This document shows, one piece after another, positions 1-9,067 of a DNA stretch of 30,661 nucleotides. The notes beneath the pieces were generated by a model, which was not told where the DNA came from, searched no databases, and saw only the letters and a program-made list of their open reading frames with translations. The number at the start of each line of letters is the position of its first letter. The stretch's first letter is position 1. The position numbers and the translations under genes are program-made. Source of the DNA: JAFIHK01 sp041441455 (lineage in GTDB: Bacteria; Bacteroidota; Bacteroidia; Bacteroidales; UBA932); NCBI GenBank assembly GCA_041441455.1, contig JASDTB010000013.1, positions 1 to 30,661 on the forward strand, read 5' to 3'.

Positions 1-663
1 ACAAAGCTCTTGTCCGCAGACTCCAATTCCTCCAATCAGACCAGCCTCTTGGCGAGCACCAATCTGCCTCATCTCTATTCTAATTTTGAACTCATCGGCA
101 AATACACGAATAAGTTGACGGAAGTCTACACGTTCATCTGCAATATAATAGAAGATTGCTTTTGTTCCATCGCCTTGATACTCTACATCTCCAATCTTCA
201 TATTTAGGTTAAGCGAAGCTGCAATTTGCCGAGAACGGATCAATGTCTTATGCTCTTTTGCTATCGCCTCTTGCCATCTTTCAATATCTAAAGTTTTTGC
301 TTTTCTGTAGATTTTTTTGAATTCGTAAGTTGCTGGATCGATGTTATTTCGCCTAAGCTGCGGAAGAATTACAGGACCAGTAAGGGTTATGATTCCAACA
401 TCGTGGCCATTTGTTGCCTCAACTACCACTATATCACCAACATTAAGATGCAAACCAGCTACATTCTTGAAGTATACCTTTCTTGTGTTTTTAAAACGTA
501 CTTCAAATATATCCTTGCTGGCTTCATCTGGAATTCCTTTGAGCCAGTCGAAAACTTTCAACTTGCAACATCCGGGGGTAAATTTGCAAAGAAGCTCACC
601 TTCTGTGCTTCTCTCAGTACTGCATCCCCTCGAACAGTCATATTTTTTATTTTGTGCTTCCAT
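1..663 (-). CDS. ricT: RicT (YaaT/PSP1-domain) protein, C-terminus cut by window edge
   Basis: I translated the reverse strand from the ATG at 661-663; the frame stays open for 221 codons to the left edge, so the gene is partial at its 3' end. The product matches the PSP1/RicT family, which in Bacillus forms a Fe-S-carrying complex with RicA and RicF that acts on RNase Y-dependent mRNA processing. Visible signs are a Cys-rich N-terminus (C10, C14, C26, C32, C33) running into KLKVFDWL, a PSP1 core (VYFKN, VGDIVVVE, GHDVGIITLTGP, IFYYIADERVDFRQLIR), and the start of the family's conserved CGxELC motif (C216 and C221) right at the edge. Its start lies inside the end of holB (17 bp overlap), implying translational coupling. 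Bacillus subtilis also places this gene beside holB, so the pairing looks ancient. Its role in Bacteroidota is not established; family assignment is firm. Confidence 0.9.
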   Translation of the reverse strand, partial: MEAQNKKYDCSRGCSTERSTEGELLCKFTPGCCKLKVFDWLKGIPDEASKDIFEVRFKNTRKVYFKNVAGLHLNVGDIVVVEATNGHDVGIITLTGPVILPQLRRNNIDPATYEFKKIYRKAKTLDIERWQEAIAKEHKTLIRSRQIAASLNLNMKIGDVEYQGDGTKAIFYYIADERVDFRQLIRVFADEFKIRIEMRQIGARQEAGLIGGIGVCGQELC

Positions 664-1795
664 AATTTTGCAAAGATATAAAAAAGCGATTACTTAGGTC
701 GGAGAATACCAATTTGGAGTTTACATTTCTCTCAAGGTCCGAAATGCATTTGTTTAGATTCAAATAGGCTTTCTCATAAAACTCTTCGGGCAATCTGACT
801 GCCCAATAATTAATTCTCTCTTTTTCTGTTGATGTTGCGTTAGATATCTCTGTTCTTCCAAGTTTTGTAACATAGATTTTCCTGAGCATTTCAAGGGCAT
901 AGACACATAGCTGTTTTTGTCTTTCTCTTCCGATTGAGGCTATCTCTTCCCAATGTTTTATCAGTTCAGTTAGATTTTTGTTAAACGAATATTCTAACAA
1001 TTTATCTGTGTACTCAAAAAATGCCGTATCTGCTTGTGAGCCTTTGATTAATCTTACTGCTTGGCCGTAACTTCCACCAGAAATTCTGCACCATGTTAAC
1101 GAATCATCATGGTTCAATGAAAATTCCTGTTTTAGGATGCTTGATAAAACCTCGGTGCTTTCGGGTTTCATAAAGATCATTTGACATCTTGAGGTAATAG
1201 TACTAATGATGCTTTCGGGCGATTGGGAAATCAAAAAGAAATATGTTCCTGCAGGCGGCTCTTCAAGTAATTTCAGGAGTTTGTTTGAGGCCTCTCTATT
1301 CATATTCTCTGGGAGCCAAATAACCATAAATTTATCTCCTCCCTCGTAGGAGCGTAGACTTAGTTTTTTTGTGATTGCAGCTGCTTCACTTACGGAGATA
1401 TTACCTGATTTTTCCTCAATCTCAATTTCTGAATACCACTCCTCTTCCGATAAATATGGATTTTTAATGACTGACTCTCTCCATTTATCTATAAAATGAT
1501 CGGTTACTGGCTTTTTATCTGATGGTATTTTTTTAGTAGAATTTACTGGAACTGCAAAATGGAGGTCGGCATGAATCATCTTTGATATTTTGCCGCAGCT
1601 AGGACAGACTCCACACGAGTCTTCCTCAGTCCTGTTTTTACAACACATGTATTGTATGAAGGCAAGGACTAAGGGTAATGCTCCATAACCCGCTTTTTCG
1701 CAAAGCATTAATGCATGACTTAGTCTGTTTTGGTTATAAAACTGTCTTAACCCCGATTTAAGCTCCTCTTGTCCTTTTACGTCAGAAAATTTCAT
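647..1795 (-). CDS. holB: DNA polymerase III delta' subunit (clamp loader)
   Basis: The 382-residue protein fits the delta' subunit of the clamp loader, which helps open and load the sliding clamp at the replication fork. The N-terminal AAA+ domain begins MKFSDVKGQEELKSGL and has no intact Walker A lysine motif (CEKAGYGALP stands where GxxGxGKT would be), as expected for the ATP-inactive delta'. A zinc module follows with C52-x8-C61-x2-C64-x2-C67. The ITSRCQ segment carries the SRC sensor motif conserved in delta'. The gene starts 1 bp after the end of rlhA and its 3' end overlaps ricT by 17 bp, so the three are very likely co-transcribed and translationally coupled. Length and motifs look complete. 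DnaX is the related alternative, but the missing Walker A and the length argue against it. Confidence 0.92.
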   Translation of the reverse strand: MKFSDVKGQEELKSGLRQFYNQNRLSHALMLCEKAGYGALPLVLAFIQYMCCKNRTEEDSCGVCPSCGKISKMIHADLHFAVPVNSTKKIPSDKKPVTDHFIDKWRESVIKNPYLSEEEWYSEIEIEEKSGNISVSEAAAITKKLSLRSYEGGDKFMVIWLPENMNREASNKLLKLLEEPPAGTYFFLISQSPESIISTITSRCQMIFMKPESTEVLSSILKQEFSLNHDDSLTWCRISGGSYGQAVRLIKGSQADTAFFEYTDKLLEYSFNKNLTELIKHWEEIASIGRERQKQLCVYALEMLRKIYVTKLGRTEISNATSTEKERINYWAVRLPEEFYEKAYLNLNKCISDLERNVNSKLVFSDLSNRFFISLQNYGSTK

Positions 1796-1796
1796 G

Positions 1797-3623
1797 TTAA
1801 CCGTAAATTATCATTTCACATTTTATACAATCAAACTCAACTCTAAATCTATTGTCGCCATTGACCAGATAAAGTGGACCTTTTATACTTTTTCCGCCCT
1901 CTTTTGGACAAAACCCTAGCTCCGATTTGATACAATACTTGCATCTCATCAATTCTACCTCTTGTGGTTTTTCAATCTCAAAAGCTGGACTAATTGAATT
2001 TGCTCCTAATTTTTTATAAAATTTCTCCGATAGCTTATTTGATATGTTTGCAAGATAGGTATAGTTCTGTTTAGGCAGATTATAATGCTTCACATTTGTT
2101 CTGTCTGCGTTAATCTCTGCTCTTTGCGGAGCATACTCCTTTTCTAACATCTCTGCAAGTTGTCTGCGAATATCGTTTAAAAAGGCAACTGGGTAGAAAG
2201 GGAAATTTTTGCCTGAAAGGCTCTTTAGATTGAATGTAATGATTCCACTCTTTTTAGAGAGTTGATTTGAGATGTTTTTTTGCACTAACTCTTGTCTATT
2301 TGCAATATCAAATAAATCTCTACTCTCGATAATTGCCCTTTTCTCTCCCTCTGCTATCGCTTCTATCCTTGTTACAGATCCATCATACGAGAAGTTTATG
2401 TCAGCATAGATATAACGCTTTGCAGGTTTTGTCTCTAGCTCCTTTTCAAATCTAAAATCGAAATTGCGATATACTTTATCGCCTTTGGCGGCTGCGATCT
2501 TTTCATTTGTGTAAATCTTACTGCCAATTACAACACTTGCCCTGACACCGCTCTCTTTTCCTCTTTTACTAACCAAAAAAAGACCATCTCCATTATTGAG
2601 CAACTTGTCTGTATCTACACAAAAAACAAGGTTCCCAAAGTTATCTTTGTCTACAGATTTTACTAAACCAATAAACTCACCCTTACCTTTCGCACTGTCT
2701 TCACTAAGCCATTGCCCTCTCTCTGTATTGAGGAAAAGTTTTGTAAATCCTCGGTTGAATGTCTTTTCTGGATCGGGAGTGAATTGAATTTCGGACTTAC
2801 CAAAAGATGACCGTCTATAGCTGCTGTTATTTTCTACAAACTCTTGAAGAAGTAGATTATAATAACTGACAACATTTCTGATATATGAGATATTTTTTAA
2901 TCGTCCCTCTATTTTAAATGAGGTTACACCAGCTTCTATTAATTTGAAAAGATCTCTTCCAGCATTAAAATCCTTAAGCGATAAAAGATGAGCATCCTTT
3001 GCTAAAACATTGCCTTCGGAATCTAGTAAATCATACTTTAAACGGCATGCCTGCATGCACTCTCCTCTGTTTGCACTTCTGTTAGAGATTCTGCTACTCA
3101 TATAGCATTGTCCGCTATAAGAGACGCAAAGTGCACCATGAATAAAAGTCTCTATTTCGACCTTGCAATTATCTTTAATGGACTTGATTGCCTTAAAATC
3201 TAGCTCTCTTGCTAGAATCAATCGCGAGAACCCTACAGTCGAGAGGAAATGAGCTTGTTCTACAGTTCTTATGTTTGTTTGAGTTGATGCAAAGAGAGGA
3301 ATGGGAGGTAATTCCATTTCCAATAGCCCCATATCTTGAACTATTAATGCATCACACCCGCAATTGTATGCCTGCCAAGCTAACTCCTTTGCTTGTTGGA
3401 GCTCATTGTCAAACAGAATTGTGTTTATAACCAGATATACTCTAACTCCATACTTGTGCGCATATGTGACAAGCTCTGCAACATCCGACATTGGATTCCC
3501 TGCAGACTCTCTTGCCCCAAATGAGGGACCGGCAATATAGAGAGCATCGGCACCGCAATCTATAGCTGCAATGCCGATGTCCTTATTTTTTGCTGGAGCG
3601 AGTAGTTCTAGTTCTATTTGCAC
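1797..3623 (-). CDS. rlhA: RlhA-type U32 protein, 23S rRNA 5-hydroxycytidine synthase
   Basis: This 608-residue protein belongs to the U32 'peptidase/collagenase' superfamily but aligns along its length with the E. coli RlhA (YdcP) type: ELLAPAKNKDIGIAAIDCGA at the start, then NTILFDNELQ, VQDMGLLE, ASTQTNIRTVEQ, LARELDF, FIHGALCVSYSGQCY and FKIEGRLKN. RlhA hydroxylates a cytidine in 23S rRNA at the peptidyl-transferase centre. The family Cys set is present with the same spacing as I recall for RlhA (C166-x6-C173-x15-C189-x3-C193), after a TIM-barrel-like N-terminal half. The C-terminus adds a second Cys group (C561, C564, C572, C599, C602), a likely metal site. The gene overlaps the upstream TPR gene by 10 bp and sits 1 bp from holB. 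Proteolytic function should not be assumed. The other RNA-modifying U32 branch, TrhP (YegQ), is shorter and matches less well. Confidence 0.85.
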   Translation of the reverse strand: MQIELELLAPAKNKDIGIAAIDCGADALYIAGPSFGARESAGNPMSDVAELVTYAHKYGVRVYLVINTILFDNELQQAKELAWQAYNCGCDALIVQDMGLLEMELPPIPLFASTQTNIRTVEQAHFLSTVGFSRLILARELDFKAIKSIKDNCKVEIETFIHGALCVSYSGQCYMSSRISNRSANRGECMQACRLKYDLLDSEGNVLAKDAHLLSLKDFNAGRDLFKLIEAGVTSFKIEGRLKNISYIRNVVSYYNLLLQEFVENNSSYRRSSFGKSEIQFTPDPEKTFNRGFTKLFLNTERGQWLSEDSAKGKGEFIGLVKSVDKDNFGNLVFCVDTDKLLNNGDGLFLVSKRGKESGVRASVVIGSKIYTNEKIAAAKGDKVYRNFDFRFEKELETKPAKRYIYADINFSYDGSVTRIEAIAEGEKRAIIESRDLFDIANRQELVQKNISNQLSKKSGIITFNLKSLSGKNFPFYPVAFLNDIRRQLAEMLEKEYAPQRAEINADRTNVKHYNLPKQNYTYLANISNKLSEKFYKKLGANSISPAFEIEKPQEVELMRCKYCIKSELGFCPKEGGKSIKGPLYLVNGDNRFRVEFDCIKCEMIIYG

Positions 3624-4564
3624 TTAAGCTCTGTTTTAACTTTGTATTCAGCAATTTGCTTATAAGTAGGATCAGCCATTAGTTGTTTATAATAGCCACA
3701 AGCTTTTGCTGGATTTTTCTTTGCTTCGTATGCTTGAGCTAAATAATAAAACATTCCATTTTTATCTTTAGCTGCAGGCTCTAAGCTAATGTATGAATCA
3801 ATAGCTGCGATAGCTTCGTCATATTTCTTTAGGTTAAATGCTCCAATTCCTAGAAGTTTTGCAGCTTGAGAAGATGCTACGTACTCATTAGATTTTTTAG
3901 CACTTGCATATACATCCGCATAATTCTTAGTCTTAATAGCATTAGCAGCTTTCTTTAGATAGATGTTTGAAATTTGCTTTGGAGAATCTTCTTTATCACC
4001 AAGAGCAATAGCCTTTTCAAATGCAGCGATTGCACCAGCTTCATTACCTAATCTGCTTTCGCACACTCCTGTATAGAAATAAATCTTAGCATTGTTTGCA
4101 TCAACCTCAGCTACTTTCTTGTAAGCAGCAATTGCCTCTGCATATTTTTCAGCTGCAAATAGATCGTTTGCACCAACCATTAATACTTGAGGAATAAGCT
4201 CAGTAGCACTCTTTTCAACATCTGCAAGTCCAGCCGCTTTTGATGCTTCGATAGCAAGTTTAAGTTGAGCAATAGACTCATCAACTTTCTTTTGAGATGC
4301 AAGATCTTGACCAAATGCAAGGTAAATCTTTGGTATGATACCCTTTGAATCTTTTACGATTGTAGCACCTTCTTCTCCAAGACCTTCTGCCATTTTCATT
4401 GCCTTGCTGAAAGACTCGATTGCTGCAGTGTAATTCTTTTCACCAAGCATTTTTGCTCCGTTGTTATACAATTCGGTTGCAGCTGCAATGTCTTGAGCGT
4501 TTACCGCGGTAATCGAAAAAATAGAAATTGCGCAGATGGCTAAAAGCGTCTTTATTCTTTTCAT
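3614..4564 (-). CDS. Secreted tetratricopeptide-repeat protein
   Basis: A 316-residue protein with a Sec signal peptide (MKRIKTLLAICAISIFSITA, cleavage expected after VNAQ) and almost entirely TPR helices. Repeats are visible at about residues 27-58 (ELYNNGAKMLGEKNYTAAIE), 152-210 (NDLFAAEKYAEAIAAYKKV and the following GVCESRLGNEAGAIAAFEKA) and 235-300 (GAFNLKKYDEAIAAIDSYI, YYLAQAYEAKKNPAKACGYY). No lipobox is seen, so a soluble periplasmic or exported scaffold is most likely. It is the first gene of the run leading to rlhA, holB and ricT, overlapping rlhA by 10 bp, and has a good Bacteroidota promoter just upstream. No specific function can be given; TPR proteins bind partner proteins. Confidence 0.82.
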   Translation of the reverse strand: MKRIKTLLAICAISIFSITAVNAQDIAAATELYNNGAKMLGEKNYTAAIESFSKAMKMAEGLGEEGATIVKDSKGIIPKIYLAFGQDLASQKKVDESIAQLKLAIEASKAAGLADVEKSATELIPQVLMVGANDLFAAEKYAEAIAAYKKVAEVDANNAKIYFYTGVCESRLGNEAGAIAAFEKAIALGDKEDSPKQISNIYLKKAANAIKTKNYADVYASAKKSNEYVASSQAAKLLGIGAFNLKKYDEAIAAIDSYISLEPAAKDKNGMFYYLAQAYEAKKNPAKACGYYKQLMADPTYKQIAEYKVKTELKCK

Positions 4565-4607
4565 GGTTTTCTTATTTAAGGGTTATTTTGTCGTTTTATG
4601 CTTAAGG

Positions 4608-4640
4608 CAAAAATATAAAAAAGTAATCAAAGGCGCAAAA
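4608..4640 (-). promoter_or_regulatory. Bacteroidota sigma-ABfr promoter for the TPR-rlhA-holB-ricT run
   Basis: On the minus strand the -7 box TATTTTTG (4615-4608) fits TAnnTTTG exactly and a TTTTG -33 element (4640-4636) lies 20 bp upstream, the expected spacing. The start codon is about 43 bp downstream of the -7 box. Start-site position is inferred. Confidence 0.6.
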
Positions 4641-4647
4641 TATTATA

Positions 4648-4655
4648 TATATTTG
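4648..4655 (+). promoter_or_regulatory. -7 box TATATTTG for the M16 peptidase gene
   Basis: TATATTTG fits TAnnTTTG and lies 29 bp before the ATG at 4685. No clear TTG -33 element is seen at the usual distance; the region where it would fall (about 4622-4630) is shared with the divergent promoter of the TPR gene. Confidence 0.5.
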
Positions 4656-4684
4656 TAGATGTTATACATAAAATATAAACTCAA

Positions 4685-7507
4685 ATGAAACGGTTATTAC
4701 TAATTGCAGCATCTTTTGCATTTTTGTCTTTTGGCGCAAATGCACAGATGAACCAAAAACTGCCTATAAATCCAAAGATTAAAACAGGCACATTGGAAAA
4801 TGGGCTCACGTATTATGTGGTTCAAAATGCTGAACCTAAGGGACAAGCAGAATTTTACATTGCTCAAAAAGTTGGATCTATCCTTGAAGAGGAGAATCAA
4901 AGAGGTCTAGCTCACTTTCTTGAGCACATGGCATTTAACGGGACAAAACATTTTCCAGGCAACAGCATCATCACATATTGCGAGAGCATAGGTGTAAAAT
5001 TTGGTGCTAATCTAAACGCAGGAACTGGTATTGATCAGACAGTATATAATATCTCTAGCGTTCCAATTAAGAGAGAGGGAATTATTGACTCATGTCTATT
5101 AATCCTTCACGACTGGGCATGCGCTATCAACCTTGAAGAAGATGATATCGACAAAGAGAGAGGAGTAATCAGAGAGGAGCTTCGTACGAGAAGCAATGCT
5201 ATGATGAGAATGTATGAGACAGCTCTTCCTGATATTTTTCCTGGTAGCCCATACGGTCATAGACTTCCAGGCGGATTAGTTGAGGTTATCAACAAATTCA
5301 CTTATGATGAGCTAAGAGCTTATTATCACAAATGGTACAGACCTGATCTTCAAGGAATCGTTGTTGTTGGAGACTTTGATGTGAATGTTGTGGAAGCAAA
5401 GATTAAAAAACTTTTCGGATCAATTCCGAAAGCTGTTAATCCTGCACCTAGAACTGAGTTCCCTATTGCTGACACAAAAGAGCCGCTTATCTCTGTTAAT
5501 AGCGATCCAGAAGCAACTACTACTATGATTTCGTTAATGTTCAAGAATGATGTTCTTCCTATGGAGTACAGACCAACAGTAGCTGGTATTCTTAGCGACT
5601 ATATGAATGAATTAGTTGTAAGCATGATTAATTCTCGTCTATCTGAGACAGCTCAAAAGGCTGACGCTCCATTTACCTTTGCCTCTGCAGACTATGGCGA
5701 CTATTTTGTTGCTCAGACAAAAGCTGCGTTGAGCATCAATGCTGGTGCAAAAGAGGGAGAGATTGAAAAAGCACTAAAAGCTATTGTAAATGAAGCAGAA
5801 AGAGTAAGAAAATTTGGCTTTACTGCTTCGGAATACGAAAGAGCGAAAGCAAATTATATGAGTAGTCTTGAGCAATCATTCAAAGAGAAAGACAAACAAA
5901 AGAACTCATACTATGTTAATCAAGCTCTTAACCATTTCCTAAGAGGTAATGCTATCCCTGGAATCGAAATGGAATATAACTTGATGCAACAAGTAGCTCC
6001 AGCTATTACACTTGAAAACATCAATCAATATGCTCAACAACTTCCTAAATTAGAGAACAATGCAATTGTTGTCCTAATGCCTAAGAAAGAGGGATTGAAA
6101 GTTCCTACAAAAGAAGAGGTTGGCGAAATGTATAAAAAAGCTCTTGCTGACAACGTTGAGGCTTACAAAGAGACTGTTTCTAATGAGCCTTTGATTAAAA
6201 ATCAGCCTGTTGCTGGTAAAGTTGTTGCAGAAAAAGAGGAGCCTATAACTGGTTCATCTGTATGGACATTATCAAACGGTGCTACTGTTGTGATTAAGAA
6301 AACTGACTTTAAACAAGATCAAATCTTGTTTGCTGCTTCTAGCCGTGGTGGTTCTTCGTTAATCGACAAGAGCAACATCGAAAACATTAAAGTTATCAGC
6401 GACGTAATGAATCTTGGTGGTTTAGGCGCTTTCAGTGCAACTGACCTGAGAAAAGTTTTAGCTGGTAAAAATGTAGGTTTGAAAGCAAGTATCTCTACTC
6501 AAATGGAATCTGCAACTGGTAGTAGCTCTCCTAAAGATATTGAAACTTTCTTGCAACTTGTTTATCTTCAATTCACTTCGATGAGAACAGATGAGGAGGC
6601 ATTTAAATCTTACATGGCTAGAACTAAAGCAAGCTTAGTAAATTCTGAAGCAGAACCTATGACAGCTTTCTCAGATACTATTCAAGCTGTTCTTTACAAA
6701 AACAATGTGTATGCAAAGCGTTTAACTATGCAAATGCTTGACAAAGTTAACTATGCTAAAATTATGGAACTTGCTAAAGCACGTTTTGCAAATGCCGCTG
6801 ATTTTACTTTCACATTTGTTGGTAATGTTGACCCTGCTACTCTTAAGCCTCTAGTAGAAAAATATATTGCAAGTTTACCTGCAGATAAGACTAAAAAAGA
6901 GAACTGGAAAGATGTAGGCCTATACCCTGCAAAAGGAAAAATAGTTAAGCATTTCGATAAAGAGATGAAGACTCCTAAGGCTACAATTTACAATTTCTAT
7001 ACAGGAAAGCTTCCTTACACTGTTGAAAATACTATTCTTGCAGATATGATGAAGCAAGTATTTGATATCGTATTCAACAAAACTATCAGAGAAGAGGAAC
7101 AAGGAACTTACGGTGTTGGTGTAAGCATGAGTGTATCTTACTATCCAGAAGAGTCATTTATGTTCTTATTTGGCTTTGATACTGATGTTGCCCTTAAAGA
7201 TAAACTTCTTAAGAGAGCATATCTAGAAATCAACAACGTGATTGAAAAGGGTATCGATCCAAAAGACTTTGCTAAGATTACCGAATACATGCAAAAGAAC
7301 TACACTCAAAACCTAAGAGAGAACTCATATTGGAGAAATGCAATCAACAACAAATTTGTGTTGAATAAAGATATGCATACAACTTATGAAGCAACTCTAA
7401 AGAGTATTACTCCTGCAAAATTGCAAGGCTTTATTAAGAGTGCAATGTCTCAAGGAAACCAACTTGAGGCTGTAATGTCTGGTTTTGCTAAAGAGGCGAC
7501 TAAATAA
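4685..7507 (+). CDS. Secreted M16 (pitrilysin-type) zinc metallopeptidase, two-domain
   Basis: A 940-residue M16 peptidase with a signal peptide (MKRLLLIAASFAFLSFGANA, then Q). The inverted zinc motif HxxEH is H77-F-L-E80-H81, in GLAHFLEHMAFNGT, and the third ligand E158 (DKERGVIREE) lies exactly 76 residues after H81, matching HxxEHx76E. The first catalytic M16 half is followed by M16C-type segments and a second, inactive M16 half from about residue 520 (TGSSVWTLSNGATVVIKKT) that has no HxxEH, the usual clamshell arrangement. It probably degrades peptides in the periplasm or at the cell surface; the substrate is unknown. It is the first gene of a two-gene unit with the DUF3109 gene 5 bp downstream. 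No lipobox is present. Complete and unremarkable in length. Confidence 0.92.
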   Translation: MKRLLLIAASFAFLSFGANAQMNQKLPINPKIKTGTLENGLTYYVVQNAEPKGQAEFYIAQKVGSILEEENQRGLAHFLEHMAFNGTKHFPGNSIITYCESIGVKFGANLNAGTGIDQTVYNISSVPIKREGIIDSCLLILHDWACAINLEEDDIDKERGVIREELRTRSNAMMRMYETALPDIFPGSPYGHRLPGGLVEVINKFTYDELRAYYHKWYRPDLQGIVVVGDFDVNVVEAKIKKLFGSIPKAVNPAPRTEFPIADTKEPLISVNSDPEATTTMISLMFKNDVLPMEYRPTVAGILSDYMNELVVSMINSRLSETAQKADAPFTFASADYGDYFVAQTKAALSINAGAKEGEIEKALKAIVNEAERVRKFGFTASEYERAKANYMSSLEQSFKEKDKQKNSYYVNQALNHFLRGNAIPGIEMEYNLMQQVAPAITLENINQYAQQLPKLENNAIVVLMPKKEGLKVPTKEEVGEMYKKALADNVEAYKETVSNEPLIKNQPVAGKVVAEKEEPITGSSVWTLSNGATVVIKKTDFKQDQILFAASSRGGSSLIDKSNIENIKVISDVMNLGGLGAFSATDLRKVLAGKNVGLKASISTQMESATGSSSPKDIETFLQLVYLQFTSMRTDEEAFKSYMARTKASLVNSEAEPMTAFSDTIQAVLYKNNVYAKRLTMQMLDKVNYAKIMELAKARFANAADFTFTFVGNVDPATLKPLVEKYIASLPADKTKKENWKDVGLYPAKGKIVKHFDKEMKTPKATIYNFYTGKLPYTVENTILADMMKQVFDIVFNKTIREEEQGTYGVGVSMSVSYYPEESFMFLFGFDTDVALKDKLLKRAYLEINNVIEKGIDPKDFAKITEYMQKNYTQNLRENSYWRNAINNKFVLNKDMHTTYEATLKSITPAKLQGFIKSAMSQGNQLEAVMSGFAKEATK

Positions 7508-7512
7508 TTATT

Positions 7513-8100
7513 ATGAAAATGAGCCCTGCAATCATCGAAATTGACAATATTCTTGTTTCTTCGGACATTTTCACCGAGCATTTTGCTTGCGACTATCCTA
7601 AATGCAAGGGTTGTTGTTGCATAATCGGTGACAGCGGAGCTCCTTTAGAGGAGAGTGAATGTGGAGAATTGAAATCTAATTTTGAAAAATACAAGTCATA
7701 TATGAGTGAACAGGGGCTTCTGAGCGTTAAATCTCAGGGCCTCTGGGTCACAGACTCAGACGGAGATCTTGTAACTCCTTTAATCGATGGAAAAGAGTGT
7801 GCTTTTACCTATTTCGATGAAAATGACAACTGCATGTGTGCAATTGAAAAATCGTGGTTCGATGGTGAAAGTAAATTCAAGAAGCCAATCTCTTGTTGGC
7901 TCTATCCAATCAGGGTTTCGAAACTTTCGAATGGTATGACCGCGCTTAACCTTCATCAATGGCATATCTGTATTGATGCCTATGTTAAAGGGAAGAAAGA
8001 GGGAATACCCGCATTTCGATTTTTAAAGGAACCTCTGACCTTTCTATTTGGAGAGGAGTTTTATCTTAAATTAGAGGAGATATATAAAGAGCTTAATTAA
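7513..8100 (+). CDS. DUF3109 family Cys-rich protein
   Basis: The 195-residue protein matches the DUF3109 family common in Bacteroidota. It has no signal peptide or membrane segment. The N-terminal signature is CDYPKCKGCCCIIGDSGAPL with C26, C31, C34, C35, C36 and then C50; further Cys are C96, C107, C109, C128 and C153, embedded in CAFTYFDENDNCMC and PISCWLYPIRV. This arrangement resembles YkgJ-type proteins that bind a metal or Fe-S cluster, so a cytosolic metal-binding role is inferred; no reaction is known to me. It follows the M16 peptidase by 5 bp and its 3' end overlaps the convergent prenyl synthase gene by 8 bp. Confidence 0.82.
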   Translation: MKMSPAIIEIDNILVSSDIFTEHFACDYPKCKGCCCIIGDSGAPLEESECGELKSNFEKYKSYMSEQGLLSVKSQGLWVTDSDGDLVTPLIDGKECAFTYFDENDNCMCAIEKSWFDGESKFKKPISCWLYPIRVSKLSNGMTALNLHQWHICIDAYVKGKKEGIPAFRFLKEPLTFLFGEEFYLKLEEIYKELN

Positions 8101-9067
8101 CTCTTTTCCCCACATAAATTGCTAACGATTCAAGATGATCCCTGTATTTAGATGCAGGGATCTTTTTTAATGCAGCTATTGCTAGCTCACTATAATTAAT
8201 CAGCTCTTTTTGAGCAGATTCTATACCATCATATTTTTGGACAAACTCTAATACCTTTGCAACGATTTCATCTGTAATTTCATTAGAGTTTTTTACAACG
8301 TCCAAAAGACTAGAAGACTCTTCTGAGTTTGCCTTTTCCATTGCAAGAATTAATGGCAGAGTAAGTTTCTTCTCTTTTATATCGCTTCCAGACATCTTCC
8401 CTGTATTTAGTTCTGGCATGTAATCAAAGATGTCGTCTCTTATTTGAAATGCTAATCCTAAATAATACGCATACTTCTCCATTTCAGAAATAGTCTCATC
8501 ATTTGCACCAACTGAGTAGACGGCACTAGTTACAGCAGCAACAAATAGACTTGATGTTTTTCTAGCAATTATACTATAATATTCGCTTTTAGTAGTGTTG
8601 AGTTGTCCTGCCTTTTGCATTTGAAACAGTTCCCCTTCCGAAAGCTCTTCGACCGCTCTGGTAAAGAAACTAAGAACTTTATAATCGCACTCCTTTGTTA
8701 AGAGAGAGAGTGCCTTAGACAACCAATAGTCACCTGTTAGAACAGATGCTGCTGGCGTAAATAATTTTTGGATTGTAGCCTTTCCTCGTCTTTTAGAGGC
8801 ATTATCAGCCACATCATCGTGTAAAAGAGTTGCTGTATGAATCATCTCCGATACTACAGCACAAGAAAGTGTCAGATTATTTGACTTTCCACAACTATTT
8901 CCTGCAAGAATGCTCAACAATGGCCTTAGCTGTTTCCCTTTATTTGAAAGTATATTTGTGTTAATTGAGTTAAGGAGTTCACAGTCGCTTATCAAGCCAC
9001 TCTCTAGCATCCTTTGGTATGATTGCCAATCTGCAGATATATCCTCTTTTATCTTATCTAGATTCAT
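8093..9067 (-). CDS. Long-chain trans-polyprenyl diphosphate synthase
   Basis: A 324-residue class I trans-prenyltransferase that extends an allylic diphosphate with isopentenyl diphosphate. GKQLRP (44-49) binds the substrate diphosphate, the first Asp-rich motif is D84-D-V-A-D88 in LLHDDVADNASKRRG, and the second is D211-D-I-F-D215 in FQIRDDIFDY. The residue five before the first Asp motif is the small A79, typical of long-chain (C35-C40 or longer) synthases rather than farnesyl synthases, so a menaquinone side-chain role is the best inference. The start overlaps the stop of the LOG-family gene by 4 bp (ATGA), implying coupled translation. The 3' end overlaps the convergent DUF3109 gene by 8 bp. 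Exact chain length cannot be read from sequence. Confidence 0.88.
   Translation of the reverse strand: MNLDKIKEDISADWQSYQRMLESGLISDCELLNSINTNILSNKGKQLRPLLSILAGNSCGKSNNLTLSCAVVSEMIHTATLLHDDVADNASKRRGKATIQKLFTPAASVLTGDYWLSKALSLLTKECDYKVLSFFTRAVEELSEGELFQMQKAGQLNTTKSEYYSIIARKTSSLFVAAVTSAVYSVGANDETISEMEKYAYYLGLAFQIRDDIFDYMPELNTGKMSGSDIKEKKLTLPLILAMEKANSEESSSLLDVVKNSNEITDEIVAKVLEFVQKYDGIESAQKELINYSELAIAALKKIPASKYRDHLESLAIYVGKRVN

Noticed and set aside
341..697. Plus-strand open frames opposite ricT and holB
   Set aside because: The minus strand encodes a clear RicT/PSP1 protein here; the plus frames have no family signal and differ in every codon-position pattern.
1797..3623. Collagenase or protease call for the U32 protein
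   Set aside because: The sequence follows RlhA, an RNA-modifying enzyme, throughout.
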